Shown here piece by piece: positions 1 through 6,358 of a stretch of DNA of 15,330 bases. Within the stretch, counting starts at the first letter, position 1, and each line of letters opens with the position of its first letter. The position numbers and the translations under genes are program-made. The notes beneath the pieces were generated by a model. It had not been told where the DNA came from. It did no database searches and worked only from the letters and a program-made list of their open reading frames with translations. Source of the stretch: Pseudomonadota bacterium (GTDB taxonomy: Bacteria > Pseudomonadota > Alphaproteobacteria > Rhizobiales > Hyphomicrobiaceae); NCBI GenBank assembly GCA_021812845.1, contig JAKAML010000004.1:1-15330 (forward strand). The letters run 5' to 3'.

Positions 1-1
1 T

Positions 2-91
2 GATTTGCCGAAAGATGATTTACCCAAGGATGATTTGCTGAAGGACGAACTGCCAAAGGACGAGCCGGCCAAGGCGGAGCCGAAGAAGGTA
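2..91 (+). repeat. 15-bp in-frame tandem repeat, about six copies, degenerating rightward
   Basis: Units start at 2, 17, 32, 47, 62 and 77. The first four encode variants of (D/E)-L-(P/L)-K-(D/E), for example GATTTGCCGAAAGAT then GATTTACCCAAGGAT. The last two drift to E-P-x-K-x. The array is cut by the window edge, so the total copy number is unknown. Because the period is a multiple of three, copy-number change would lengthen or shorten the protein without breaking its frame. Confidence 0.8.
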
Positions 92-322
92 GAAGTCCCT
101 GATCCTGCCATCGAAGCTGCTGCCAAGGCCGAGCGCGATCAGGCCAAGTGGCAGCCCATACTGGAGGCGCTGAGTGTTGCGACAGTGCTGGTGGGCTGGC
201 GAGCCCGGGAGCGGACTGACAGACTATTGCAGTCCCAGTTTCGCTACGGTCTGCGGCGGGTAAATCGGCGCGTGAAGAAGGCCGACGAGGAAGCCAAGGA
301 ACGCGCCAAGATACCGTTTTGA
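2..322 (+). CDS. Hypothetical protein with charged repeat N-terminus, 5'-truncated by the window
   Basis: The frame is open to the window edge (GAT at 2-4 precedes the first possible TTG), so the true start is upstream and at least 106 residues are visible. The visible N-terminus is a K/D/E/P pentapeptide repeat that should be unstructured. It is followed by an Ala/Glu/Lys-rich stretch, then a short moderately hydrophobic segment containing EALSVATVLVGW, and a strongly basic C-terminal region rich in Arg and Lys ending IPF. One marginal membrane or amphipathic helix is possible. I do not recognise the family. Its position at the end of a presumed element suggests accessory DNA. An HTH-like gene follows about 110 bases later on the same strand. 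Confidence 0.6.
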   Translation, partial: DLPKDDLPKDDLLKDELPKDEPAKAEPKKVEVPDPAIEAAAKAERDQAKWQPILEALSVATVLVGWRARERTDRLLQSQFRYGLRRVNRRVKKADEEAKERAKIPF

Positions 323-434
323 TATGGCGGCGGTGGCCATCCGCTCCCCAACAGGCGTGATGACGGGCACACGGACTTTTCACTCTTCCATGTCTACCTT
401 GGGCGCGAGTGGAGATGCCCAAAGGGAGAGTCCA

Positions 435-680
435 GTGGCGAGCGAAGAGGATTATGAGAAGCGTCGCAAGGAAGCGGCCATCATCGTCGCAACAAGTCGA
501 CTGCTACTCAATGGCAAGCCTTGCACCCTGGAAGCGATTGCCGAGAAGGCCCGCGTGACCGTGAAGGATGTGGACAGCCTCTGGCGGCGATCCGTCATCC
601 ACATGGTGGACGAGTATGGCGACAAACACGGCGACGTGCTGCCAGTACGTCCGGTGTATCCGGGTGCAGCCGCTGAGTAA
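435..680 (+). CDS. Small HTH-like protein (81 aa), function unknown
   Basis: The GTG at 435 is chosen because AAAGGGAGAG sits just before it at 421-430, a good ribosome-binding site with about 4 bases of spacing. The same frame is open back to an ATG at 324, one base after the upstream stop, but that start has no Shine-Dalgarno and its extra residues look non-coding. From GTG the product is 81 residues. It starts with a charged helix (EEDYEKRRKEAA), then residues of the kind LLLNGKPCTLEAIAEKARVTVKDVDSLW. This reads like the first three helices of a TetR-type or similar helix-turn-helix, with AIAEKARVTVKDV as the probable HTH. There is no ligand-binding domain, so it may be a small DNA-binding protein of the element. 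The family assignment is inference from the helix pattern only. Confidence 0.55.
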   Translation: MASEEDYEKRRKEAAIIVATSRLLLNGKPCTLEAIAEKARVTVKDVDSLWRRSVIHMVDEYGDKHGDVLPVRPVYPGAAAE

Positions 681-687
681 CCTAACG

Positions 688-715
688 AAAAGGGCACCCC
701 GTTACCAGGATGCCC
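688..715 (-). terminator. Rho-independent terminator for the minus-strand small ORF
   Basis: On the minus strand an 8-bp stem GGGCATCC / GGGTGCCC (one T-G wobble) with an 8-base loop is followed by TTTT (plus positions 691-688). It begins 8 bases after the stop codon of the 40-residue ORF. Read on the plus strand, the stem has a C-A mismatch and no T-run, so it is better suited to the minus-strand transcript. It may still act weakly on the convergent HTH gene ending at 680. Confidence 0.65.
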
Positions 716-722
716 CTTCCGT

Positions 723-845
723 TCAGAACAACCGCATCAGCGTGAGCACCAGCGAAGCCAAGGCGGGATGCACAAGGCACCCGACCGCCACCCGGTAACG
801 CACACCGCTCGGCTGGCTGGCTTCGAGGCAGACGAACACCAGCAT
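723..845 (-). CDS. Small hydrophobic protein (40 aa), function unknown
   Basis: A 40-codon ORF starts at ATG 845 and stops at 723. It is preceded by GGGACAGGAGAACGCCC, so AGGAGA lies at ideal spacing. A terminator hairpin with T-run starts just after its stop. Start signal, ORF and terminator together argue for a real gene despite its size. The product starts MLVFVCLEAS and has a short polar middle (PSGVRYR). Its C-terminal half is hydrophobic (VAVGCLVHPALASLVLTLMRLF), enough for one membrane span. It has two cysteines. Small single-span proteins on mobile elements include type I toxins, holin-like proteins and membrane regulators, but no specific family is recognised. The HTH gene converges on it from the left. 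Confidence 0.5.
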   Translation of the reverse strand: MLVFVCLEASQPSGVRYRVAVGCLVHPALASLVLTLMRLF

Positions 846-1049
846 GGGCGTTCTCCTGTCCCTCGCGCGTGACCCTTGTTGAGCCGCAAGTTCGCGCGTT
901 AGGCCAACGGCGGAGGCGTTTCGGTTTTAATCAGCCCCGTGGTGCCCCCGGACGCTACGGCTGACTCGTGTTGGGGTGAAGGTAGGTGCTCGCCTGGACA
1001 CTTCAAGGGCGGCACACGGAGTTGTCCACAACCCCTGGGTCAACCCGCC
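846..1049. other. Non-coding end of the element; no gene seen
   Basis: No convincing ORF, ribosome-binding site or RNA gene is visible here. The start signals of the small minus-strand ORF must lie in this stretch, but no clear -35/-10 pair was found. A GTTGTCCACAAC near-palindrome at 1021-1032 contains one DnaA-box-like 9-mer with one mismatch to TTATCCACA. A single copy is not evidence of an origin. Confidence 0.4.
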
Positions 1050-1090
1050 GCACCTAGCCCGCACATAGCCCCCGGTGCGGGCTCCGGTGC
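1050..1090. repeat. Long interrupted inverted repeat about 60 bp from the tRNA junction
   Basis: The left arm GCACC-TA-GCCCGCAC (1050-1064) pairs with the right arm GTGCGGGC-TCC-GGTGC (1075-1090), giving 13 paired bases around a small internal loop and a 10-base apical loop. A second, overlapping near-repeat follows: GGCTCCGG (1080-1087) against CCGGAACC (about 1099-1106), 7 of 8. No T-run follows on either strand. The place next to a presumed attachment site suits recombinase or directionality-factor binding. It could also be a factor-dependent terminator. Confidence 0.6.
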
Positions 1091-1150
1091 AAGATGAGCC
1101 GGAACCACCTAACGCATTGTTATTGCTGCCGTTCCTTGGGCGAGCAGTGC

Positions 1151-1189
1151 GCTTGGAAGGCTGCTGCTCTACCATTGAGCTACACCCGC
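1151..1189 (-). tRNA. 5' half of tRNA-Gly(UCC), interrupted in the anticodon stem
   Basis: Read on the minus strand from 1189, the sequence gives the 5' acceptor strand GCGGGTG, then TA, a D-arm GCTC-AATGGTA-GAGC, the 26th base A, anticodon stem GCAGC (1164-1160) and loop CTTCCAA with anticodon TCC (1157-1155). The matching stem should be GCTGC, but only G-C (1152-1151) fits before the sequence runs into GCA. No variable loop, T-arm or 3' acceptor strand CACCCGC follows anywhere in the next 1.1 kb. The gene is therefore a 5' half of about 39-40 nt. Tyrosine integrases commonly recombine in tRNA anticodon loops, so this is a likely attachment site. As it stands it cannot make a mature tRNA. 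Confidence 0.85.
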
Positions 1190-1431
1190 GGGACCGACCG
1201 CCGGGGGGGGGGCGGGCCGGGCCGGACGCGAGTGATAGACGGTTCGGCCGCGGCTGTGAAGGGGGCGGCCACGGACGTGCCCGAGGACGAGCGGCCGAAT
1301 GCGCCGCCGACGGCCCTCCCTTCCGGTCAGCGGACGCTCGTCGGGAGGGCGGCAGCAGCCGACTGCGACCGGCCGCGGGCCGGGGACGGACGGGCGCGGA
1401 ACGGGCGCGGACAGTTGGCCGCGATCAGGGA
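1190..1431. other. Intergenic region between cynS and tRNA-Gly half
   Basis: A very GC-rich spacer with a run of ten G at 1203-1212 (read as C on the tRNA strand) and the tRNA promoter described separately. No ORF with a good start is seen. After the cynS stop there is only a weak CGCGG/CCGCG stem (1406-1423) without a T-run on the minus strand. I see no clear terminator between cynS and the tRNA remnant. Confidence 0.4.
1232..1260 (-). promoter_or_regulatory. Probable sigma-70 promoter of the tRNA-Gly gene
   Basis: On the minus strand TTCACA (1260-1255) and TATCAC (1237-1232) are separated by 17 bases, matching -35/-10 consensus at 5/6 and 4/6. Initiation would be near 1225, about 35 bases before the tRNA 5' end, leaving a leader that includes the C-run. 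If active, it now transcribes the half tRNA and reads into the element. Confidence 0.5.
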
Positions 1432-1920
1432 TCAGGCTTCCTTGAACCCGTATGCCGGGATGCCCTGCTCGTTCTCGTAGTACTTGAAGGGCAGGAACTT
1501 GCCGCTCATCGTGATCTTGACGCGGTCGCCCTTCTCGTGTGGCAGGCGCTCCATCTGCATGTCGAAGTCGATCGCCGACATGATGCCGTCGCCGTACTCC
1601 TCCTCGATCAGCGCCTTCCAGGCCGGGCCATTGACCAGTACCAGCTCGTAGAAGCGGTAGATCAGCGGATCGGTCGGCGGCATCGCGGTTCCGGTGCCGC
1701 GATAGGGCACCTCGTTCAGCATCCGCTCCTCCATCGTCGAGAGCCCGAACAGCTTGGCGGCCTTCGCGGCGAGCGGCTTGACGAGCTTGTGCTGGCCGAG
1801 CAGGGCGCCGACGATCAACACCTCGCTCATGCCGCCGATCTCGCCGCAGATGTGCGTCCAGCTCCAGCCCTTCTCCCGCTTGATGTCGAGGATCTTCTCC
1901 GTCAGGTCGGCGCGCTTCAT
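1432..1920 (-). CDS. cynS: Cyanate hydratase (cyanase)
   Basis: Cyanase decomposes cyanate with bicarbonate to ammonia and carbon dioxide through carbamate, in the cytoplasm. The start at 1920 gives 162 residues, close to the 156 of the E. coli enzyme, and is preceded by AGAGGAGA. An upstream in-frame extension lies inside the ATPase gene and was rejected. The N-terminal half is the helical domain (TEKILDIKREKGWSW, then VGALLGQHKL). The C-terminal catalytic part has PTDPLIYRFYE and EYGDGIMSAIDF, placing the family's catalytic Arg, Glu and Ser at R89, E92 and S115 (R96, E99, S122 in E. coli). GKFLP marks the usual C-terminus, after which about 18 extra residues follow (KYYENEQGIPAYGFKEA region). 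The ATG overlaps the ATPase stop as ATGA, so the two are probably translationally coupled. Cyanase is the last gene of the cluster. Confidence 0.96.
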   Translation of the reverse strand: MKRADLTEKILDIKREKGWSWTHICGEIGGMSEVLIVGALLGQHKLVKPLAAKAAKLFGLSTMEERMLNEVPYRGTGTAMPPTDPLIYRFYELVLVNGPAWKALIEEEYGDGIMSAIDFDMQMERLPHEKGDRVKITMSGKFLPFKYYENEQGIPAYGFKEA

Positions 1921-2876
1921 GTCGTTCTTCTCCTCTGGGCTTGCGTAAGAACCGGGCCGGCCTCCACCGCCTCGCCGGACGGGCCGGCCGGCACCGGAAC
2001 CGGCGCCAGCGGCGCGCGCTCGGGCGCAACCGGGTTGACGAGCGGCGGGTTGCGTGCGTCCCACGGCCGTCCGGCCGCGAGCTCGCCGTCGAACGACTTC
2101 GACCGCGTGACGAGGAAGTCGATGATGTGGTTGCGGAGCGGGTAGTAGGCCGGGTGCCGGTGAACGTCGTTACGTGTGCGGCCGTCGGGCAGCGGATTGA
2201 CCACGATCTCGGCGATGCGGGCGCCGGGGCCGTTGGTCATCAGCACGATCTTGTCGGCGAGGTAGATCGCCTCGTCGACGTCGTGGGTGATCATGAACAC
2301 CGTCTGCCCGGTCTCGACGCAGATATTGCGCACCTCGTCCTGGAGCGTGCCCCGCGTCAGCGCGTCGAGCGCCGAGAACGGCTCGTCCATCAGCAGGATC
2401 TTGGGATCGATCGACAGCGCGCGCGCGATGCCGACGCGCTGCTTCATGCCGCCCGACAGCTCGGCCGGCCGTCGCTCCGCCGCGTGCTCGAGTCCGACCA
2501 GGCGGATCGCCGCCATCGCCTTCGCCGAGACCTCGCCGCGCGACCATTTCGGCCAGCGCGAGGCGACCGCATAGGCGACGTTGCCGAGCGCGGATTTCCA
2601 CGGCAGCAGCGCGTGGCTCTGAAAGATGACCGCGCGATCGAGCGACGGCCCCTCGATCGCCTTGCCGTCGACCACCACCACTCCGGACGACGGCACATCG
2701 AGTCCGGCGAGGATGTTGAGTACCGTCGTCTTGCCGCAGCCGGAATGGCCGATCACGGCCACGAACTCGCCCCGCGCCACACCGAGCCACAGGTCGTCGA
2801 AGATCGTCGTCACCCCGCCGCCGGGAGCCGGATAGGCGCGCGAGATGCCCTCGATCGAGATGTATCGATCCTGCAT
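1917..2876 (-). CDS. ABC transporter ATP-binding protein, nitrate/cyanate type (NrtD/CynD-like)
   Basis: The cytoplasmic ATPase of the importer, 319 residues. Motifs are complete: Walker A GHSGCGKTT at 43-51, Q-loop Gln86, signature LSGGMKQR at 140-147, Walker B ILLMDEP at 160-166 and switch His198 in MITHDVDEA. The core resembles the NrtD/CynD/SsuB/TauB group; the binding-protein type and the adjacent cyanase favour cyanate or nitrate over sulfonates. The C-terminus carries a tail of about 50 residues, rich in Pro, Ala and Val, beyond the usual end of the domain. The gene starts 3 bases after the permease stop with GGAGTGA as ribosome site, and its stop overlaps the cynS start. This arrangement ties transporter and cyanase into one transcript. 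Confidence 0.92.
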   Translation of the reverse strand: MQDRYISIEGISRAYPAPGGGVTTIFDDLWLGVARGEFVAVIGHSGCGKTTVLNILAGLDVPSSGVVVVDGKAIEGPSLDRAVIFQSHALLPWKSALGNVAYAVASRWPKWSRGEVSAKAMAAIRLVGLEHAAERRPAELSGGMKQRVGIARALSIDPKILLMDEPFSALDALTRGTLQDEVRNICVETGQTVFMITHDVDEAIYLADKIVLMTNGPGARIAEIVVNPLPDGRTRNDVHRHPAYYPLRNHIIDFLVTRSKSFDGELAAGRPWDARNPPLVNPVAPERAPLAPVPVPAGPSGEAVEAGPVLTQAQRRRTT

Positions 2877-2879
2877 GTC

Positions 2880-3719
2880 TCACTCCGGGAAGGTCACGAG
2901 GCGACCGAGCCGCGCGAGCAGCTGGTCGAGCAGCATCCCGACCACCCCGATGACCAGGATCGCGGTGATGACGTTGGTGATCGAGAGATTATTCCACTCG
3001 TTCCAGACGAAGTAGCCGATCCCGGTTCCGCCGACGAGCATCTCGGCCGCGACGATGACGAGCCACGCGATGCCGATCGAGATCCGCATCCCGGTGACGA
3101 TGGTCGGCGCGGCGGCCGGCAGGATCACCGTGAACGCCTTGCGGAAGGTGCCGACCTCGAGCGTGCGCGCGACGTTGATCCATTCCTTGCGCACATTGGC
3201 GACGCCGAACGCGGTGTTGATGAGCATCGGCCAAACCGAGCAGATGAAGATCACGAAGATCGCGGATGCGCCCGAGTCCTTGATCGTGTAGAGCGCGAGC
3301 GGCATCCAGGCGAGCGGCGAGATCGGCTTCAAGACCTGGATGAAGGGATCGAGCGCCCGGCTCATCAGCGGCGACATGCCGATCAGGAAGCCGAGCGGTA
3401 TGGCCACCGCCATGGCGAGGAGGTAGCCCGCCATGACGCGCAGGATCGAATGGCCGAGCTGGAGGCCGAGGCCGACGTCGTTGGTGCCGCGCACGTAGAA
3501 GGGATCCTTGAGGTGCCCCCACAGTGTAGCGCCGACGTCGAGCGGCCCCGGCATCGCCGACTTGCCTTGTGTCGTGGTGATGCCCATGAGCTTGGCGTAT
3601 TCCGGATCCATCTTCTGCACGCCGCTGCCGCCCGACACCGTGAGGTGCCAGGCGAGCAGGAAGGTGACCAGGATCAGCAGCGAGACCGCTCCCGCCCGCA
3701 GATCGATCGGCTTCGTCAT
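2880..3719 (-). CDS. ABC transporter permease, nitrate/cyanate type (NrtB/CynB-like)
   Basis: An inner-membrane permease of the BPD_transp_1 family, 279 residues. There is a first hydrophobic segment at about 11-29, then a polar periplasmic loop of about 60 residues (SGGSGVQKMDPEYAKL onward). Further spans lie at about 91-116, 151-172, 210-228 and 247-268. The EAA-type coupling loop is at about 179-211 (EWINVARTLEVG, then ILPAAAPTIVTGMRI), where the ATPase docks. The length and the KPISPLAWMPLAL segment are typical of NrtB-like permeases. The start is supported by GGAGA a few bases upstream. The permease lies 28 bases after the binding-protein gene and 3 bases before the ATPase gene, in the standard order. 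The substrate is inferred from neighbours, not from the permease itself. Confidence 0.93.
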   Translation of the reverse strand: MTKPIDLRAGAVSLLILVTFLLAWHLTVSGGSGVQKMDPEYAKLMGITTTQGKSAMPGPLDVGATLWGHLKDPFYVRGTNDVGLGLQLGHSILRVMAGYLLAMAVAIPLGFLIGMSPLMSRALDPFIQVLKPISPLAWMPLALYTIKDSGASAIFVIFICSVWPMLINTAFGVANVRKEWINVARTLEVGTFRKAFTVILPAAAPTIVTGMRISIGIAWLVIVAAEMLVGGTGIGYFVWNEWNNLSITNVITAILVIGVVGMLLDQLLARLGRLVTFPE

Positions 3720-3747
3720 GGGTGTCTCCGCCCGCTCGTCCGTCGCA

Positions 3748-5148
3748 TCAGGAGCTGCGCTTGATCGCGAAGCTCGCCAGATAGTCCTCGGGCTTCGCCG
3801 GATCGAACGTCTTGCCCATCACCGCGAAGGTCTTGGTCGAGGCCTCCGGCGGCGTCAGTCCCGCCTCCTTCATCAGCCGCACGGCGTCGGTCTGAAGGAA
3901 CACCTCCTTCGCGATGCCCTGGTAGTCGACGTCGCCCTTGAGCTGACCCCAGCGCTTCATCTGCGTCAGCATCCAGACCGCGAAGCTCTCCCACGGGAAG
4001 GGATCGAAGGTGACGCGGTTCGGATCCTTCTTCACATTGCCGAGACCGTCGGCATAGGTGCCGGTCAAGACCTGCTCGAGCACGGTCACCGGCGCGTTGA
4101 GATAGTTCGCCGGCGCGATGGCGTCCGCGATCTGCTTCCGGTTGTCGGCCTTCGAGGCGAACGCCGCCGCCTCGATGATCGCGCGCAGCAGCGCGCCGTA
4201 GGCGTTCGGCGCCTCGGTCACGAACGCCTTGCTGGCGGCGAACGCACAGCACGGATGCCCGTCCCAGATCTCCTTCGACAGGATGTGGTTGAAGCCGACA
4301 CCGTCGAACACCGCGCGCTGGCAGATGTTGTCGGGCGCGAGGAAGCCGTCGATGTTGTCGGCCCTTAGGTTCGCCACCATCTCCGGCGGCGGCACGGAGC
4401 GGAGTTGCACGTCCTTGTCGGGATCGAGCCCGTGCTCGGCGAGGTAGTAGCGCAGCAGGTAGTTGTGCATCGAGTAGTCGAAGGGAATGGCGAACTTCAT
4501 GCCCTTCCAGTTCTTCGGATCGCGATTGTCCTTGTGCTTCATGGCGAGCGTGATCGCTTGCCCGTTGACATTCTCGATCGCCGGCACCGTAAACGGCACC
4601 GCCGTCGAGCCGAGCCCGAGCGAGATCGCGAGCGGCATCGGCGACAGCATGTGTGCGGCGTCGTATTCCTTGTTCAGCGTCTTGTCGCGGATCACCGCCC
4701 AGCCGGCGGTCTTGACCACCTCGACATTGAGGCCCTGCTTGCCGTAGAAGCCCATCGGGTGCGCCATGATGATCGGCGTCGCGCAGGTGATCGGGATGAA
4801 GCCGACCTTCAGATCCTTCTTCTCCGGCGTGCCGCCCGCGGCCAGGGCGTCGGCCGCAGTCATGACAGGGAACACCTGCGCCAGTGCGGCGGCGGCGGTC
4901 GTCGCACCGACCGCCTTCAGGAACGCGCGCCGTTGCACCGGGTTCGGAAACAGCGCCCGCATCACGCCGGCCTCGACCACACGCCGCGCGCGCTGCTCCT
5001 CGCCCGCAGTCGCGACGAACTCGGCCTCCGCCTTCGCCCGCGTCGCGGCCGCGTCGTGCTCGCCCTGCGTAGAATGCTGCCCGCAACTGCAGCCGCAGCG
5101 CTTCGCGGGCTTCTGCGCGACGTCGAACGGATTGTCGAATGTGGACAT
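3748..5148 (-). CDS. ABC transporter substrate-binding protein, CmpA/NrtA family, Tat-exported
   Basis: Periplasmic binding protein of 466 residues in the family that binds nitrate, bicarbonate or cyanate. The start has AAGGAG at good spacing. Residues 1-70 form an unusual cytosolic extension with a Cys cluster C18-G-C20-S-C22-G-Q-H25. Then comes a twin-arginine motif QRRAFLKAV (72-80), a hydrophobic stretch, and a probable cleavage site near ADALAAGG (99-106). The mature part begins KKDLKVGFIPITCATPI, with family-typical stretches YDAAHMLSPMPLAIS, DYSMHNYLLRYYLAEHG, PPPEMVANLRADNIDGFLAPD and EIWDGHPCCAFAASK. The Tat signal is thus internal, about 70 residues in, which suggests folding or metal or thiol chemistry on the N-terminal segment before export. 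It lies first in the transporter block, 28 bases before the permease. Cyanate is the likely ligand because of cynS, with nitrate or nitrite possible. Confidence 0.9.
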   Translation of the reverse strand: MSTFDNPFDVAQKPAKRCGCSCGQHSTQGEHDAAATRAKAEAEFVATAGEEQRARRVVEAGVMRALFPNPVQRRAFLKAVGATTAAAALAQVFPVMTAADALAAGGTPEKKDLKVGFIPITCATPIIMAHPMGFYGKQGLNVEVVKTAGWAVIRDKTLNKEYDAAHMLSPMPLAISLGLGSTAVPFTVPAIENVNGQAITLAMKHKDNRDPKNWKGMKFAIPFDYSMHNYLLRYYLAEHGLDPDKDVQLRSVPPPEMVANLRADNIDGFLAPDNICQRAVFDGVGFNHILSKEIWDGHPCCAFAASKAFVTEAPNAYGALLRAIIEAAAFASKADNRKQIADAIAPANYLNAPVTVLEQVLTGTYADGLGNVKKDPNRVTFDPFPWESFAVWMLTQMKRWGQLKGDVDYQGIAKEVFLQTDAVRLMKEAGLTPPEASTKTFAVMGKTFDPAKPEDYLASFAIKRSS

Positions 5149-5244
5149 GTGTTGCTCCTTGCGTGACGCCTCGGTTTCGGGATCGGACGGCGGGCCGCGC
5201 CCGCCTCTGGACCGGCATATTGGCGCCGGCCCTGGTCGGGCACT

Positions 5245-6132
5245 TCAGGCGGCGGCGGTGGAACCGGCCGCGGACACCATGCCCGCCGCACCCGCCTCGA
5301 TCGGCAGCGCGGGATCGCGCGACCACTCGTTCCAGGAGCCGAAGTAGATCCGCACGTCTTCGATCCCCGTCTCCTTCAGCGCGACGAACGTGTTCGACGC
5401 CCGCGCGCCCTTGAAGCAGTAGAGATAGACCGGCGTCTGGGGCCCGATGCCCACGGTCGCGCACTCGCCGAGGATCTCGGCCTTCGACTTGAACTTCTGG
5501 CCGTCGCCGTCGGGCTTCATCATCCGGTACCACTCGATCCACACCGCGCCCGGCAGCCGGCCCTTCCGCGGGCAGAAGTCGCGGCCGTAGGGTGACGAGC
5601 TCTCGCCGATCCATTCGTCGACGTCGCGGACGTCGAGCTTGGCGATCGCCGGATCGGCGAGTGCCGCCAGCATCTCGTCGCGGCCGATCAGGATCGGCGC
5701 CGCCAGGGGATCGATCGGGAACACGCGCGCCATCGGGCTCGGCACCGCCGTCGAGGTGGGCAGGCCCTTCGCCGTCCACGCCGCGATCCCGCCGTGCAGG
5801 ATCTTGACCTTGGGATAGCCGAGGTACGCGAGCAGCACGTAGCCGCGGCAGGACTGGCCGAAGCCCGTGCTCATCGACTGCTCGTAGACGATCGCCGTCT
5901 CCTCGCCGCCGAGGCCAGCGGCCCCGAACGCGGCGGCGAACTTCCTGTTGAGCTCGGCCACGCCCTCGGCCGTCGAGGTCGCCAGGTAGGTGAAGATCTC
6001 GTGCACGTTGACGGCGCCGGGGATGTGGCCGGCGGCGTAGCTCTTCGGATCGCGGGTGTCGATGACGACGGTCTTCCGGGTCGCGGCGAGGGCGGACAGC
6101 TCCTCGGGCGAAATGAGTACGGTCTCTGTCAT
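5245..6132 (-). CDS. Two-domain rhodanese-family sulfurtransferase
   Basis: The start at 6132 gives 295 residues, the usual tandem-rhodanese length. Upstream in-frame sequence is low quality and has no better ribosome site. The N-terminal domain (about 8-125) has IDTRDPKSYAAGHIPGAVNV and ends KVKILHGGIAAW, but its active-site loop lacks the catalytic Cys (YEQSMSTGFGQ), as in the structural domain of this family. The C-terminal domain has KLDVRDVDEWIG, GRLPGAVWIEWY and the active loop YLYCFKGARAS with Cys239. The enzyme should move sulfane sulfur from thiosulfate or a persulfide to an acceptor such as cyanide (forming thiocyanate) or a thiol. There is no signal peptide, so it is cytoplasmic. 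It sits 96 bases before the binding-protein gene on the same strand. Its link to cyanate chemistry is inference. Confidence 0.9.
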   Translation of the reverse strand: MTETVLISPEELSALAATRKTVVIDTRDPKSYAAGHIPGAVNVHEIFTYLATSTAEGVAELNRKFAAAFGAAGLGGEETAIVYEQSMSTGFGQSCRGYVLLAYLGYPKVKILHGGIAAWTAKGLPTSTAVPSPMARVFPIDPLAAPILIGRDEMLAALADPAIAKLDVRDVDEWIGESSSPYGRDFCPRKGRLPGAVWIEWYRMMKPDGDGQKFKSKAEILGECATVGIGPQTPVYLYCFKGARASNTFVALKETGIEDVRIYFGSWNEWSRDPALPIEAGAAGMVSAAGSTAAA

Positions 6133-6358
6133 GGCAAGCCTCGCTGTTCTTGACGCACTGGACGGGAAGCGGATCGCGATCCGCGGCGGTCGGTCGGCAC
6201 TTCCGGCCGGGACACCCCCGGCGCTCTGCTCCTTTTCGGCTGGCTTGGGCTGATGGCGGCGGCGGCATCGCAACCGCGGCGATTGGCGACCTGCGCGCCG
6301 GCCTGCCCTGCCCCGAGGACGAACGCCCGGCCGCCCGTCGCTGTCACCGGCCCGCGGA

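Larger units (their letters stand above)
1..1152. mobile_element. End of a probable integrated element (island/ICE) abutting tRNA-Gly
   Basis: The segment left of the interrupted tRNA-Gly differs from the rest of the window: codons are AT-richer (for example GAT, TTG, AAA, TTA in the first gene), genes are small and unfamiliar, and the last 300 bases hold inverted repeats. tRNA homology stops abruptly at about 1151, which is what a crossover in the anticodon loop or stem would leave. No integrase, relaxase or transposase gene lies in the visible part, so the type of element is unknown and its left end is outside the window. An old deletion or an assembly join at this point could give the same picture. 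Confidence 0.5.

Noticed and set aside
324..434. N-terminal extension of the small HTH-like protein to ATG 324
   Set aside because: No ribosome site precedes the ATG, whereas a strong one precedes the GTG at 435; the added residues have no recognisable pattern.
1021..1032. DnaA-box-like TTGTCCACA as evidence of a replication origin
   Set aside because: Only one imperfect copy, no AT-rich unwinding region and no replication gene.
1406..1423. Terminator after cynS
   Set aside because: A 5-bp GC stem without a T-run on the transcribed strand is too weak to call in DNA of this composition.
1941..3764. A 607-codon open frame on the plus strand opposite the transporter genes
   Set aside because: It is rich in Arg, His and Asp, has no domain or ribosome site, and is antisense to clear ABC permease and ATPase genes. 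Such frames are common in GC-rich DNA.
3716..6268. An 850-codon minus-strand frame overlapping the binding-protein and rhodanese genes
   Set aside because: Composition is Arg/Gly/Pro-rich without motifs, and it is out of frame with two well-supported genes on the same strand.
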